Assembly (NCBI GenBank): GCA_024639325.1
Contig: JAHEIO010000025.1
Location: forward strand, 1-48,095
Direction of reading: 5' to 3'
Length of the DNA stretch: 48,095 nucleotides
From: Gammaproteobacteria bacterium
GTDB taxonomy: Bacteria; Pseudomonadota; Gammaproteobacteria; Arenicellales; JAANXG01
The notes below the pieces were generated by a model. The model had not been told where the DNA came from, searched no databases, and saw nothing but the letters and a program-made list of their open reading frames with translations. Made by a program: the position numbers and the translations under genes. This document shows positions 41,210 to 48,095 of this stretch, one piece after another (within the stretch, counting starts at the first letter, position 1; every line of letters starts with the position of its first letter).

Positions 41210-42313
41210 ATGAAACCGATTAGCCTGTCCGCGCTGAAGGAAGAATTCAAGGATATCATTTCAGATTGCAGCGGCGGCGAGACCAGGATTAGCGGTTTCG
41301 CATCTCTCGAGAATTACCAACCGGGAGACCTGATTTTCTGCGAAGACCGAAGCTTACTGGGTGAACTCTATGAACCACTGCCAACCGCGATCGTGACCAC
41401 GTCCGAATCGGCGCAAACCGTAGATCGGGAAAAAATCGGCGTACTCGTCGCGACGGACGTAAAACTCGCACAGGCATTCATACGACAGCGCTACGACGAC
41501 GTGGATCTGCATGAAACTGAATGGCCACGCGTACACGAATCCGCTGTCATTCACGAATCCGTGTCTGTACCCGATTCTGTCAGTGTAGGACCCGGGGTGG
41601 TAATCGGCCGTAATGCCGCCATTGGTGAACGCGTCGTCGTTCAGGCGAACTCGGTTATCGAGGAGGGCGCCGTCATCGGCGACGACAGCGTGCTCCATGC
41701 TCGCGTATTCGTCGGCCGCTATTGCAGGATCGGCAAGCGGGTCCGGTTGAAACCGGGGGCCGTTATCGGCGCCGAGGGATTCGGATTTGCGAGAGATCCG
41801 GAAATGAGATTTCATCGAGTGCCACAAAAGGGCGTGGTAGTCGTCGAAGATGATGTCGTGGTCAGTTCCAACAGCACCATCGACCGCGCCACCTACGACG
41901 AAACGAGGATTGCACGGGGCACGAAGATCGATGCACTTTGCCATATCGCTCACAACGTTTTCATAGACGAAGACTGCGTACTGGTAGCGCAGACGGGAAT
42001 CGCCGGCTCCACCCGTTTCGGCAAGCGCGTCCTGGCCAGCGGACAGACCGGCGTCCTCGACCATATCACCATCGGGGACGACGTCGTCCTGGTGCACCGC
42101 GCCGGGATACCCGAGGACATTCTGGAACCCGGCATGTATGCCGGCGGACCGGCACAGCCTTTCAGGGAATACCGAAGGAACATATCCGTGTTCAAACGGC
42201 TGTCCACCCTGCGCCAACGAGTGATGCGGCTGGAAAAACAGTTCAAGGAGCTACTCGGCGGGAAGGAGAACAAGCCCGATGAAGGGCTCCCGGACGGCGA
42301 GAATTGCAGATAG
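41210..42313 (+). CDS. LpxD-like UDP-3-O-acylglucosamine N-acyltransferase
   Basis: The 367-residue protein has the LpxD uridine-binding N-terminal domain and a left-handed beta-helix of hexapeptide repeats (residues about 100-310). The catalytic His is in ALCHIAHNVFI near residue 248. STIDRATYDETRIARGTKID is the conserved loop, and a C-terminal helix has MRLEKQFKELL. It adds the second acyl chain in lipid A synthesis. It stands apart from a lpxA-fabZ-bamA group, so it may be a second copy. I start at the ATG at 41210; a GTG at 41150 overlaps the MFS stop. Confidence 0.85.
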   Translation: MKPISLSALKEEFKDIISDCSGGETRISGFASLENYQPGDLIFCEDRSLLGELYEPLPTAIVTTSESAQTVDREKIGVLVATDVKLAQAFIRQRYDDVDLHETEWPRVHESAVIHESVSVPDSVSVGPGVVIGRNAAIGERVVVQANSVIEEGAVIGDDSVLHARVFVGRYCRIGKRVRLKPGAVIGAEGFGFARDPEMRFHRVPQKGVVVVEDDVVVSSNSTIDRATYDETRIARGTKIDALCHIAHNVFIDEDCVLVAQTGIAGSTRFGKRVLASGQTGVLDHITIGDDVVLVHRAGIPEDILEPGMYAGGPAQPFREYRRNISVFKRLSTLRQRVMRLEKQFKELLGGKENKPDEGLPDGENCR

Positions 42314-42407
42314 TGTCCGCGGATGCTGCCGACCAAACCGGCCGCTTTTGTGTGTATAAATCCAACCCGGTCCGACGATCAATTTGCAGACTCAATTAAG
42401 AGCTTGC

Positions 42408-42585
42408 CTAACCCGCATTTCTCACCAGGATCCCGAGCGATGGCGAAGGACAGGCGCCGATGAACACCGGTGCTGGACCGCTTCACTTCGTTCGGAATGA
42501 CGAAATTCTGAATTAATCAGAGTGCCCCAATCACTGTAAGTCCCCGGCAGGAAGTCGAAGCCGCCTGCTGAGAAATGCTGGTTAG
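42408..42585. mobile_element. MITE-like element, copy D
   Basis: 178 bp bounded by CTAACCCGCATTTCTCACC at the left and the imperfect inverse CTGAGAAATGCTGGTTAG at the right. Its left half carries, in reverse orientation, the block CGCCATCGCTCG shared with copies B and C. The right end lies three bases from the argB stop codon. With copy C it belongs to the TTTCTCACC subtype. It fills most of the 275-bp gap between the lpxD-like gene and argB. Confidence 0.8.
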
Positions 42586-42588
42586 AGC

Positions 42589-43500
<912 letters not shown>

Positions 43501-43605
43501 TCAAGCGGGCTATGGGGATTGATGCAACGTGCACATTAAACCCTACTATAGCGAATAGTCGGCTGCAGCGGGAGCTTCGCCGTCAATACAAACATAACGA
43601 GTTTC

Positions 43606-43636
43606 CGACAAAAAAGGGCCGCATGGAGCGGCCCTT
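43606..43636 (-). terminator. Intrinsic terminator of hsp20
   Basis: On the minus strand AAGGGCCGC, loop TCCAT, GCGGCCCTT is followed by a T run. This is a textbook Rho-independent terminator 22 bp after the hsp20 stop. Confidence 0.9.
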
Positions 43637-43657
43637 GTATTACTGCGCCTGTCGGCC

Positions 43658-44110
43658 TCAGTTCACGTCAATTGCGATCTTCTTCGGCTTTACTTCTTCG
43701 ATCTTTGGCAGTGTTAGTTCCAGCACCCCGTCCTTGTATTCGGCTTTTACGTCCGTGGTATCGACGTCCTTGCCAAGCCGCATCGACCGCGAATACTTGC
43801 CGTATCGCCGTTCCTGGCGAATCACCCTGCCATCTTTCTTCTCCTCGTCTTCATATCTGGCCTCCGCATTGATGGTCAGGATACCGTCCTGCACGCTGAC
43901 GTTGAGGTCCTCCTTCTTCACGCCGGGGATGTCCGCCTTGATCCGGTACTCGTTTTCGTTTTCCGACACATCCACCGCCGGTACGAAGGCTTTGCTGTCG
44001 ACATCCTGAATAGCCCAGGGTGACTCGAAAAAACGCCCGAACAGTTCATCAAAATCACCGGTCGACCGCAGGCGCGGCCAACGGTCACCTACATTTGCTA
44101 AATCTCTCAT
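43658..44110 (-). CDS. Small heat-shock protein (Hsp20 family)
   Basis: The 150-residue protein has an alpha-crystallin domain: VDVSENENEYRIKADIPGVK, DLNVSVQDGILTINAEARYE, YSRSMRLGKDVDTTDVKAEY and the terminal VLELTLPK. The C-terminal I-x-I/V anchor is seen as KKIAIDV. It holds unfolded proteins for refolding by DnaK/ClpB. A sigma-32 type promoter (44165-44191) and a strong GGAGGT site precede it, and a terminator follows, so it is a heat-shock-controlled monocistronic gene. Confidence 0.93.
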   Translation of the reverse strand: MRDLANVGDRWPRLRSTGDFDELFGRFFESPWAIQDVDSKAFVPAVDVSENENEYRIKADIPGVKKEDLNVSVQDGILTINAEARYEDEEKKDGRVIRQERRYGKYSRSMRLGKDVDTTDVKAEYKDGVLELTLPKIEEVKPKKIAIDVN

Positions 44111-44164
44111 TTTCTACCTCCGTAATTGTTCACAGTAAAGATCCGCAGTGCGTTATTGCGGTAT

Positions 44165-44191
44165 ATATGGAGGCGGTAAAAACAGTTTCAA
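44165..44191 (-). promoter_or_regulatory. Sigma-32 promoter of hsp20
   Basis: On the minus strand TTGAAA (44191-44186) and CTCCATAT (44172-44165) are spaced 13 bp apart. They match the heat-shock consensus CTTGAAA-N13/14-CCCCATNT with one mismatch in the -10 box. The position 55 bp before the start fits. Confidence 0.8.
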
Positions 44192-44223
44192 TAGCTGCAA
44201 ATTAGATCGGAGAGAACCCGCGG

Positions 44224-44239
44224 GAGAAATGCGGGTTAG
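44224..44239. repeat. Isolated MITE-type end containing the hslU stop codon
   Basis: GAGAAATGCGGGTTAG is the same sequence as the outer end of copies C and D; its TTA, read on the minus strand, is the hslU TAA stop. A partial partner (AACCCGC) lies just beyond, so this may be a nearly complete deletion of an element. Confidence 0.65.
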
Positions 44240-45588
44240 AGAATGTATCTTGCCAGATCCTCGTTGCCGAGAACCTCTTTCAAGTTTTCGTCGACATACT
44301 CCGCATCAACGACGTACTCCTCACCGCTGCGATCGGAGGCCTCGAAAGAGACATTCTCCAGCAGCCTTTCCATCATGGTATGCAGTCGGCGAGCACCGAT
44401 GTTTTCAGTTTGCTCGTTGACCTGATAGGCGATCTCGGCAATCCGCTCGACCCCGTTTTCGGCAAAAGTGAGCGCAATTCCCTCGGTGCCCAGCAGTTCG
44501 CTGTACTGCTCTGTCAGCGAGGCGTCCGGTTCAGTCAGAATGCGGCAGAAGTCCTCCGCGGTCAACGCGCCTAGTTCCACCCTGATCGGCAAGCGGCCCT
44601 GCAGTTCCGGAATCAGATCCGAAGGTTTGGTAAGTTGAAATGCTCCGGACGCGATAAACAGGATATGGTCGCTCTTGACCATGCCGTATTTGGTGGAAAC
44701 GGTGCTTCCCTCAACCAGGGGCAGCAGATCGCGCTGGACGCCTTCACGCGAGACATCGGGACCGTGTGATTCAGAGCGCCCGACGATCTTGTCCAGTTCA
44801 TCGAGAAACACGATGCCGTCCTGCTCGACGCGCTCCAGTGCGGTAATCTTGATATCTTCGTCGTTGATGAGCCGGCCCGCTTCCTCCTCCGTCAGCAGCT
44901 TGAGAGCCTGCTTAATGGGCAGCTTGCGTTTGCGAGTCTTTCTTCCGCCCATGTTCTGCATCAGATTTTGCAGTTGACCCGTCATTTCCTCCATGCCCGG
45001 GGGCCCGAAGATCTCGACGCCCATGGAAGGAGACGTCATCTCGATCTCGATTTCCTTGTCATCCAGCTTTCCCTCCCGTAAAAGTTTACGAAAACGCTGC
45101 CGTGCGGCACTGTCGCCTTCACTATGTCGCTCATCATTGGTGTCATCGTCCCACTCGGAGGCTCCGCCGCGAGCGGGAGGAAGGAGTATATCGAGCACCC
45201 GCTCTTCAGCCGCGTCTTCCGCACGCGGCTGTACCTTCTCGATCTCCTCCTCGCGGGTCATTTTCACGGCCATATCCACCAGATCCCTAATGATGGAATC
45301 CACTTCTCTTCCGACATAGCCGACCTCGGTAAACTTGGTTGCCTCGACCTTTATAAAAGGCGCCTTGGCAAGTTTTGCCAATCGACGGGCGATCTCGGTC
45401 TTACCCACCCCGGTAGGGCCGATCATGAGGATGTTCTTGGGTGTTATTTCGTTTCGCAGTTCCTCCCTGACCTGACGTCGGCGCCAACGGTTGCGCAGTG
45501 CGATAGCCACAGCCCGCTTGGCATCGTCCTGTCCTACGATGTGTTTGTCCAGCTCCTCTACGATCTCTCGGGGTGTCATTGACGACAT
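44236..45588 (-). CDS. hslU: ATP-dependent protease ATPase subunit HslU
   Basis: The 450-residue protein has the HslU start [23 protein letters not shown]. Walker A GPTGVGKT is at 57-64, an I-domain lies between about 110 and 240, and Walker B is [11 protein letters not shown]. The tail ends in EDLARYIL, which docks into HslV. It unfolds substrates for the HslV peptidase. It is 70 bp downstream of hslV. Its stop codon lies within a MITE-type end. Confidence 0.97.
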   Translation of the reverse strand: MSSMTPREIVEELDKHIVGQDDAKRAVAIALRNRWRRRQVREELRNEITPKNILMIGPTGVGKTEIARRLAKLAKAPFIKVEATKFTEVGYVGREVDSIIRDLVDMAVKMTREEEIEKVQPRAEDAAEERVLDILLPPARGGASEWDDDTNDERHSEGDSAARQRFRKLLREGKLDDKEIEIEMTSPSMGVEIFGPPGMEEMTGQLQNLMQNMGGRKTRKRKLPIKQALKLLTEEEAGRLINDEDIKITALERVEQDGIVFLDELDKIVGRSESHGPDVSREGVQRDLLPLVEGSTVSTKYGMVKSDHILFIASGAFQLTKPSDLIPELQGRLPIRVELGALTAEDFCRILTEPDASLTEQYSELLGTEGIALTFAENGVERIAEIAYQVNEQTENIGARRLHTMMERLLENVSFEASDRSGEEYVVDAEYVDENLKEVLGNEDLARYIL

Positions 45589-45643
45589 TTCAACGGGTAC
45601 TCCTTCAAAGCATTAGTCATGGGTTCGGCCGGCCGGCCACATT

Positions 45644-45662
45644 GGTGCAATATGCAGGCTAG
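45644..45662. repeat. Isolated MITE-type end containing the hslV stop codon
   Basis: GGTGCAATATGCAGGCTAG differs from the right end of copy B by one base. Its terminal CTAG, read on the minus strand, gives the hslV TAG stop. The partner end is not seen in the 55 bp to the hslU start, so the element is truncated. Confidence 0.75.
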
Positions 45663-46201
45663 CTCAATGACTCGATGGTGAAATTCCGATTGGTGTATAC
45701 GCAGATATCCGCAGCGATACCCAGACTCTTCTCAACGATCTCCCGCGGTCCCAGCTCCGTGTTCTCAATCAGAGCCCGTGCCGCAGCCTGTGCATACGGC
45801 CCGCCGGAACCAATCGCCATGACCCCCTGCTCAGGTTCGATGACGTCTCCGAGCCCGGAAATTATCAGCGACGCCTCGCGGTCCGCCACGGCGAGGAGCG
45901 CCTCGAGCCGCCGGAGTAGACGGTCCGTGCGCCAGTCCTTGGCCAGCTCGACGGCGGCCCGAGTCAGGTTGCCCTGATGTTTTTCCAGTTTCCCCTCGAA
46001 TCGCTCGAACAGGGTGAATGCGTCAGCCGTTCCGCCGGCAAACCCGGCGATCACCTTGTCCTTGTAGAGACGCCGGACCTTGCGGGCATTGCCCTTCATG
46101 ATCGTCGCGCCCATCGACACCTGCCCGTCGCTGCCGATAACAACCTCGTTTCCGCGACGAACCGAAATAACGGTAGTACCGTGTAGCTCCAATTTCTTCA
46201 T
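45659..46201 (-). CDS. hslV: ATP-dependent protease proteolytic subunit HslV
   Basis: The 180-residue protein has a prosegment MKKLELHG and then the catalytic Thr9 ([19 protein letters not shown]), freed by autocleavage. Further proteasome-type marks are [20 protein letters not shown] and [20 protein letters not shown]. It forms the double-ring peptidase capped by HslU. A sigma-32 promoter lies at 46241-46269. The last codons run into a MITE-type end. Confidence 0.97.
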   Translation of the reverse strand: MKKLELHGTTVISVRRGNEVVIGSDGQVSMGATIMKGNARKVRRLYKDKVIAGFAGGTADAFTLFERFEGKLEKHQGNLTRAAVELAKDWRTDRLLRRLEALLAVADREASLIISGLGDVIEPEQGVMAIGSGGPYAQAAARALIENTELGPREIVEKSLGIAADICVYTNRNFTIESLS

Positions 46202-46240
46202 TTGCCTGGGGGAAAACGCACGTTGGTTGCGACCGCTTGG

Positions 46241-46269
46241 TAATGAGGGCGCTGTTTCAGTTTTTCAAG
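46241..46269 (-). promoter_or_regulatory. Sigma-32 promoter of hslVU
   Basis: On the minus strand CTTGAAA (46269-46263), a 14-bp spacer and CCTCATTA (46248-46241) match the heat-shock promoter consensus. It begins 68 bp before the hslV start and explains heat induction of hslVU. Confidence 0.82.
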
Positions 46270-46417
46270 AAATACTTGGACCTATCTCAACACGGGTGAT
46301 TTCAGCCACGGGCAGTGTCGGATGGCCGCGAGACGCGCAGTGTACATCACAGTACATGATCATTTGAGCGACCTAACGACGCTGCCTGCGCGAAAAAGAT
46401 CCATTTTGAGTCAGGCT

Positions 46418-46804
46418 CTACTTAACCAGGGTGAGATGGGGTTTCGTCCGGGTTGATTTTTCACCGGTTTCGGTATCGGATTCGGACTGACCTTCGGCTT
46501 CCTTGAAGAATATCCCCTGCCCGTTTTCCCGGGCGTAGATGGCCAGGATCGCCGTCACGGGAACATTGACTTCGAAAGGGGCGCCACGAAACCGGGCTGA
46601 GAACCTGAGCCGGTCGTTGGTAATCTCGTGCATCTGAACAGCCTGACCGCCGATATTGAGGATGATCTGGCTGTCCGTGACGAACTGCTGCGGGACCTGC
46701 ACGTCTCTGGCCGACGCATCCACCAGAATTTGCGGAGTCAGTCCGTTGTCAACGGCCCATTCTCGAATCGCTCGGATTAGATAGGGTTTGGTCGTCGTGG
46801 TCAT
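46418..46804 (-). CDS. sspB: ClpXP specificity-enhancing factor SspB
   Basis: The 128-residue protein has the SspB substrate-binding domain (KPYLIRAIREWAVDNGLTPQ, QIILNIGGQAVQMHEI, FSARFRGAPFEVNVPVTAIL, YARENGQGIFF). A flexible acidic linker and the ClpX-binding tail PHLTLVK follow. It delivers ssrA-tagged proteins to ClpXP. It is 9 bp downstream of sspA, as is standard in this class. Confidence 0.95.
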   Translation of the reverse strand: MTTTTKPYLIRAIREWAVDNGLTPQILVDASARDVQVPQQFVTDSQIILNIGGQAVQMHEITNDRLRFSARFRGAPFEVNVPVTAILAIYARENGQGIFFKEAEGQSESDTETGEKSTRTKPHLTLVK

Positions 46805-46813
46805 CGCTCGCGC

Positions 46814-47395
46814 TCAGCGCATCTCCCGCTCGATTTCACTGAGGCTCGAGATGAAAGCGGGCCGCTCAAACAGCCGTTCCGCGTATGCGATTATCGGCTT
46901 CGCTTGTCGAGGCAGGCTGATCTTCAACACGCCGAGGCGCCACAACAGCGGTGACAGAAAACTGTCCACCAAACTGTATTCATCGCCCAGCATATACGGT
47001 TGCTCCGTCAACACCGGCGACATTGAGATCAGGCCGTCACGAATGGCCTGCCGCACTCCGGGCTCCTCCAGCCGATTTTCGTGCAGCGGATTGAGCCACT
47101 CCCTGTAGAACCGCATCATCATCAAACGGGCACGGCCGCGATTTACGGGATCAACGGGCATCAAGGGGGGGTGGGGCAATCTTTCGTCCAGATATTCATT
47201 GATGATCTGCGCGCCGTAAAGTACCAGGTCACGGTCGAGCAGCGTAGGAGTCTCGTTGTAGGGATTAAGTTCGGCCAGCCCGTCGCAAGCCTCATCCTCA
47301 TCCAGGTAAATAATCTGACACTCCACTTCCTTTTCAAAAACAACGATCCGACAACCATGGCTGAAAACGCACTCCGCTCCGGAATACAAGGCCAT
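46814..47395 (-). CDS. sspA: Stringent starvation protein A (SspA)
   Basis: The 193-residue GST-fold protein (ATG at 47395, preceded by GGGAGA) has MALYSGAECVFSHGCRIVVF, NPYNETPTLLDRDLVLYGAQ, IINEYLDERLPHPPLMPVDP and a C-terminal helical domain. SspA binds RNA polymerase and alters transcription in starvation. The upstream open frame adds 22 unconserved residues. It lies between petC and sspB, the classic gammaproteobacterial order. Confidence 0.94.
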   Translation of the reverse strand: MALYSGAECVFSHGCRIVVFEKEVECQIIYLDEDEACDGLAELNPYNETPTLLDRDLVLYGAQIINEYLDERLPHPPLMPVDPVNRGRARLMMMRFYREWLNPLHENRLEEPGVRQAIRDGLISMSPVLTEQPYMLGDEYSLVDSFLSPLLWRLGVLKISLPRQAKPIIAYAERLFERPAFISSLSEIEREMR

Positions 47396-47489
47396 GATTG
47401 GTCTTCTCCCGGTCTGGGCTAACATGTCTCCTCTTGAATCCGTTTGTCGTCCAATATGCAAAACGTTCTCCGCTATAGGTGACAGCGGT

Positions 47490-48095
47490 TTAATGGACGT
47501 CCCTCCAGTACTCCTTTTTCAAAAGATAAGCGAAGATAAACAGGACCATGAGGAACGCTATCACGAATACACCAACCGTCTGACGGCTTAGTCTTGCGGG
47601 CTCCGCCAGGTAAACCAAGAAGTTGGTCAGATCGCGCATGGCCTCATCGTACTCCTGCGGGGTCATCGAGCCCTGTTTGACCAGTTCGAATTCCGGTTTG
47701 CCGGTGTCGTGGTCGGTGCCGACGAGACGTTGACTGCCTTGCAGGCCAAATAGCACATGCGGCATGGCGACGTTTTCGAACAGCGTGTTGTTCCATCCGC
47801 TGACCGTGTTGTCGTCAACATAGAAGCTTCGCAAATAGGTGTATATCCAGTCCGGTTTACGCAGCCTCGCTTCTAGAGTCAGATCAGGTGGTGCGACGCC
47901 AAACCAATTCTTGCCGTCTTGCGGGGACATATTGGAAAGCATCAGACTCCCCGGTTTGTCGGCAGCGAACATGAAGTTTTCCTTGAGCACGGCATCGCTG
48001 ATGTCGAGATCTTTCCCCATCCGGTTGTAGCGCATGTAGCCGGCACTGTGGCAGGACAAGCAATAGCTGACGAACAGGGCGGCGCCCCTTTGCAG
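47490..48095 (-). CDS. petC: Cytochrome c1 of the bc1 complex, N-terminal part outside window
   Basis: The 201 visible residues contain the haem site CLSCH at 12-16, the conserved MRYNRMGKD after it and AMPHVLFGLQG further on. The C-terminal membrane anchor is VGVFVIAFLMVLFIFAYLL, followed by the basic end KKEYWRDVH. Cytochrome c1 passes electrons from the Rieske protein to soluble cytochrome c. The start lies beyond the window edge, where petA and petB would be expected. It is followed by sspA. Confidence 0.95.
   Translation of the reverse strand: MQRGAALFVSYCLSCHSAGYMRYNRMGKDLDISDAVLKENFMFAADKPGSLMLSNMSPQDGKNWFGVAPPDLTLEARLRKPDWIYTYLRSFYVDDNTVSGWNNTLFENVAMPHVLFGLQGSQRLVGTDHDTGKPEFELVKQGSMTPQEYDEAMRDLTNFLVYLAEPARLSRQTVGVFVIAFLMVLFIFAYLLKKEYWRDVH

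Overview
The window looks like a chromosomal segment of a gammaproteobacterium. The right end carries petC (cytochrome c1), sspA and sspB in the order usual for that class, next to hslV and hslU. ArgB, LpxD, a ZnuCB zinc importer with a Zur-like operator and a PhoP/PhoQ-type two-component pair fit the same placement. The genus cannot be read from the sequence; the mix of DUF302, TauE/SafE and cytochrome-like proteins is compatible with sulfur-metabolising or Chromatiales-like lineages, but that is inference. No rRNA, tRNA, CRISPR array or complete transposase gene was seen.

Layout. 1-1653: two paralogous Met/Asn/Pro/Tyr-rich repeat proteins, one with a CxxCH haem motif, followed by a DUF302 protein. 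1835-2856: an AhpD-like protein and a glutathione S-transferase. 3242-12398: a divergent catabolic locus. Leftward it encodes a two-subunit aconitase X, a TauE/SafE exporter and a tripartite tricarboxylate transporter; rightward it encodes a SauS-like acylating aldehyde dehydrogenase and a SauT-like CoA ligase. This is the best candidate for an undescribed pathway, probably for an organosulfonate or hydroxyacid. 12536-17781: SIMPL, YhcB, a YcaQ-like DNA glycosylase, a sulfotransferase, a small zinc ribbon, a candidate GGA-rich small RNA, a small DUF1127 gene hidden in front of pth2, and pth2. 17832-24525: a flavoprotein, an RND efflux pair, Usp, GNAT, DUF1523 and a permease remnant.

24557-30939: an envelope-stress-like locus. 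Three small secreted curlin-repeat proteins and a Cys-containing secreted protein lie divergent from a PepSY protein and a PhoP/PhoQ-type pair, followed by a glycine-zipper/SH3 envelope protein and its partner. The same direct repeat, GTTCAG-N5-GTTCAG, sits between the curlin operon and the PepSY-phoPQ operon and again in front of the SH3 gene, which suggests one small regulon. 31065-42313: thioesterase, OprP-like porin, MscS channel, an unknown secreted pair, an AsmA-like protein, an EEP phosphodiesterase, a GcvR-like ACT protein, znuCB, an Atg22-type MFS and a stand-alone LpxD. 42589-48095: argB, hsp20, hslUV, sspBA and petC; hsp20 and hslVU each have a recognisable sigma-32 promoter.

A family of short non-coding elements with terminal inverted repeats of the form YTAR-CCCGCAT runs through the window. 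Their ends repeatedly coincide with gene 3' ends, and the terminal CTAG/TTAG itself supplies the stop codon of at least five genes. One copy exactly fills the gap between two convergent genes and gives both of them their stop codons.
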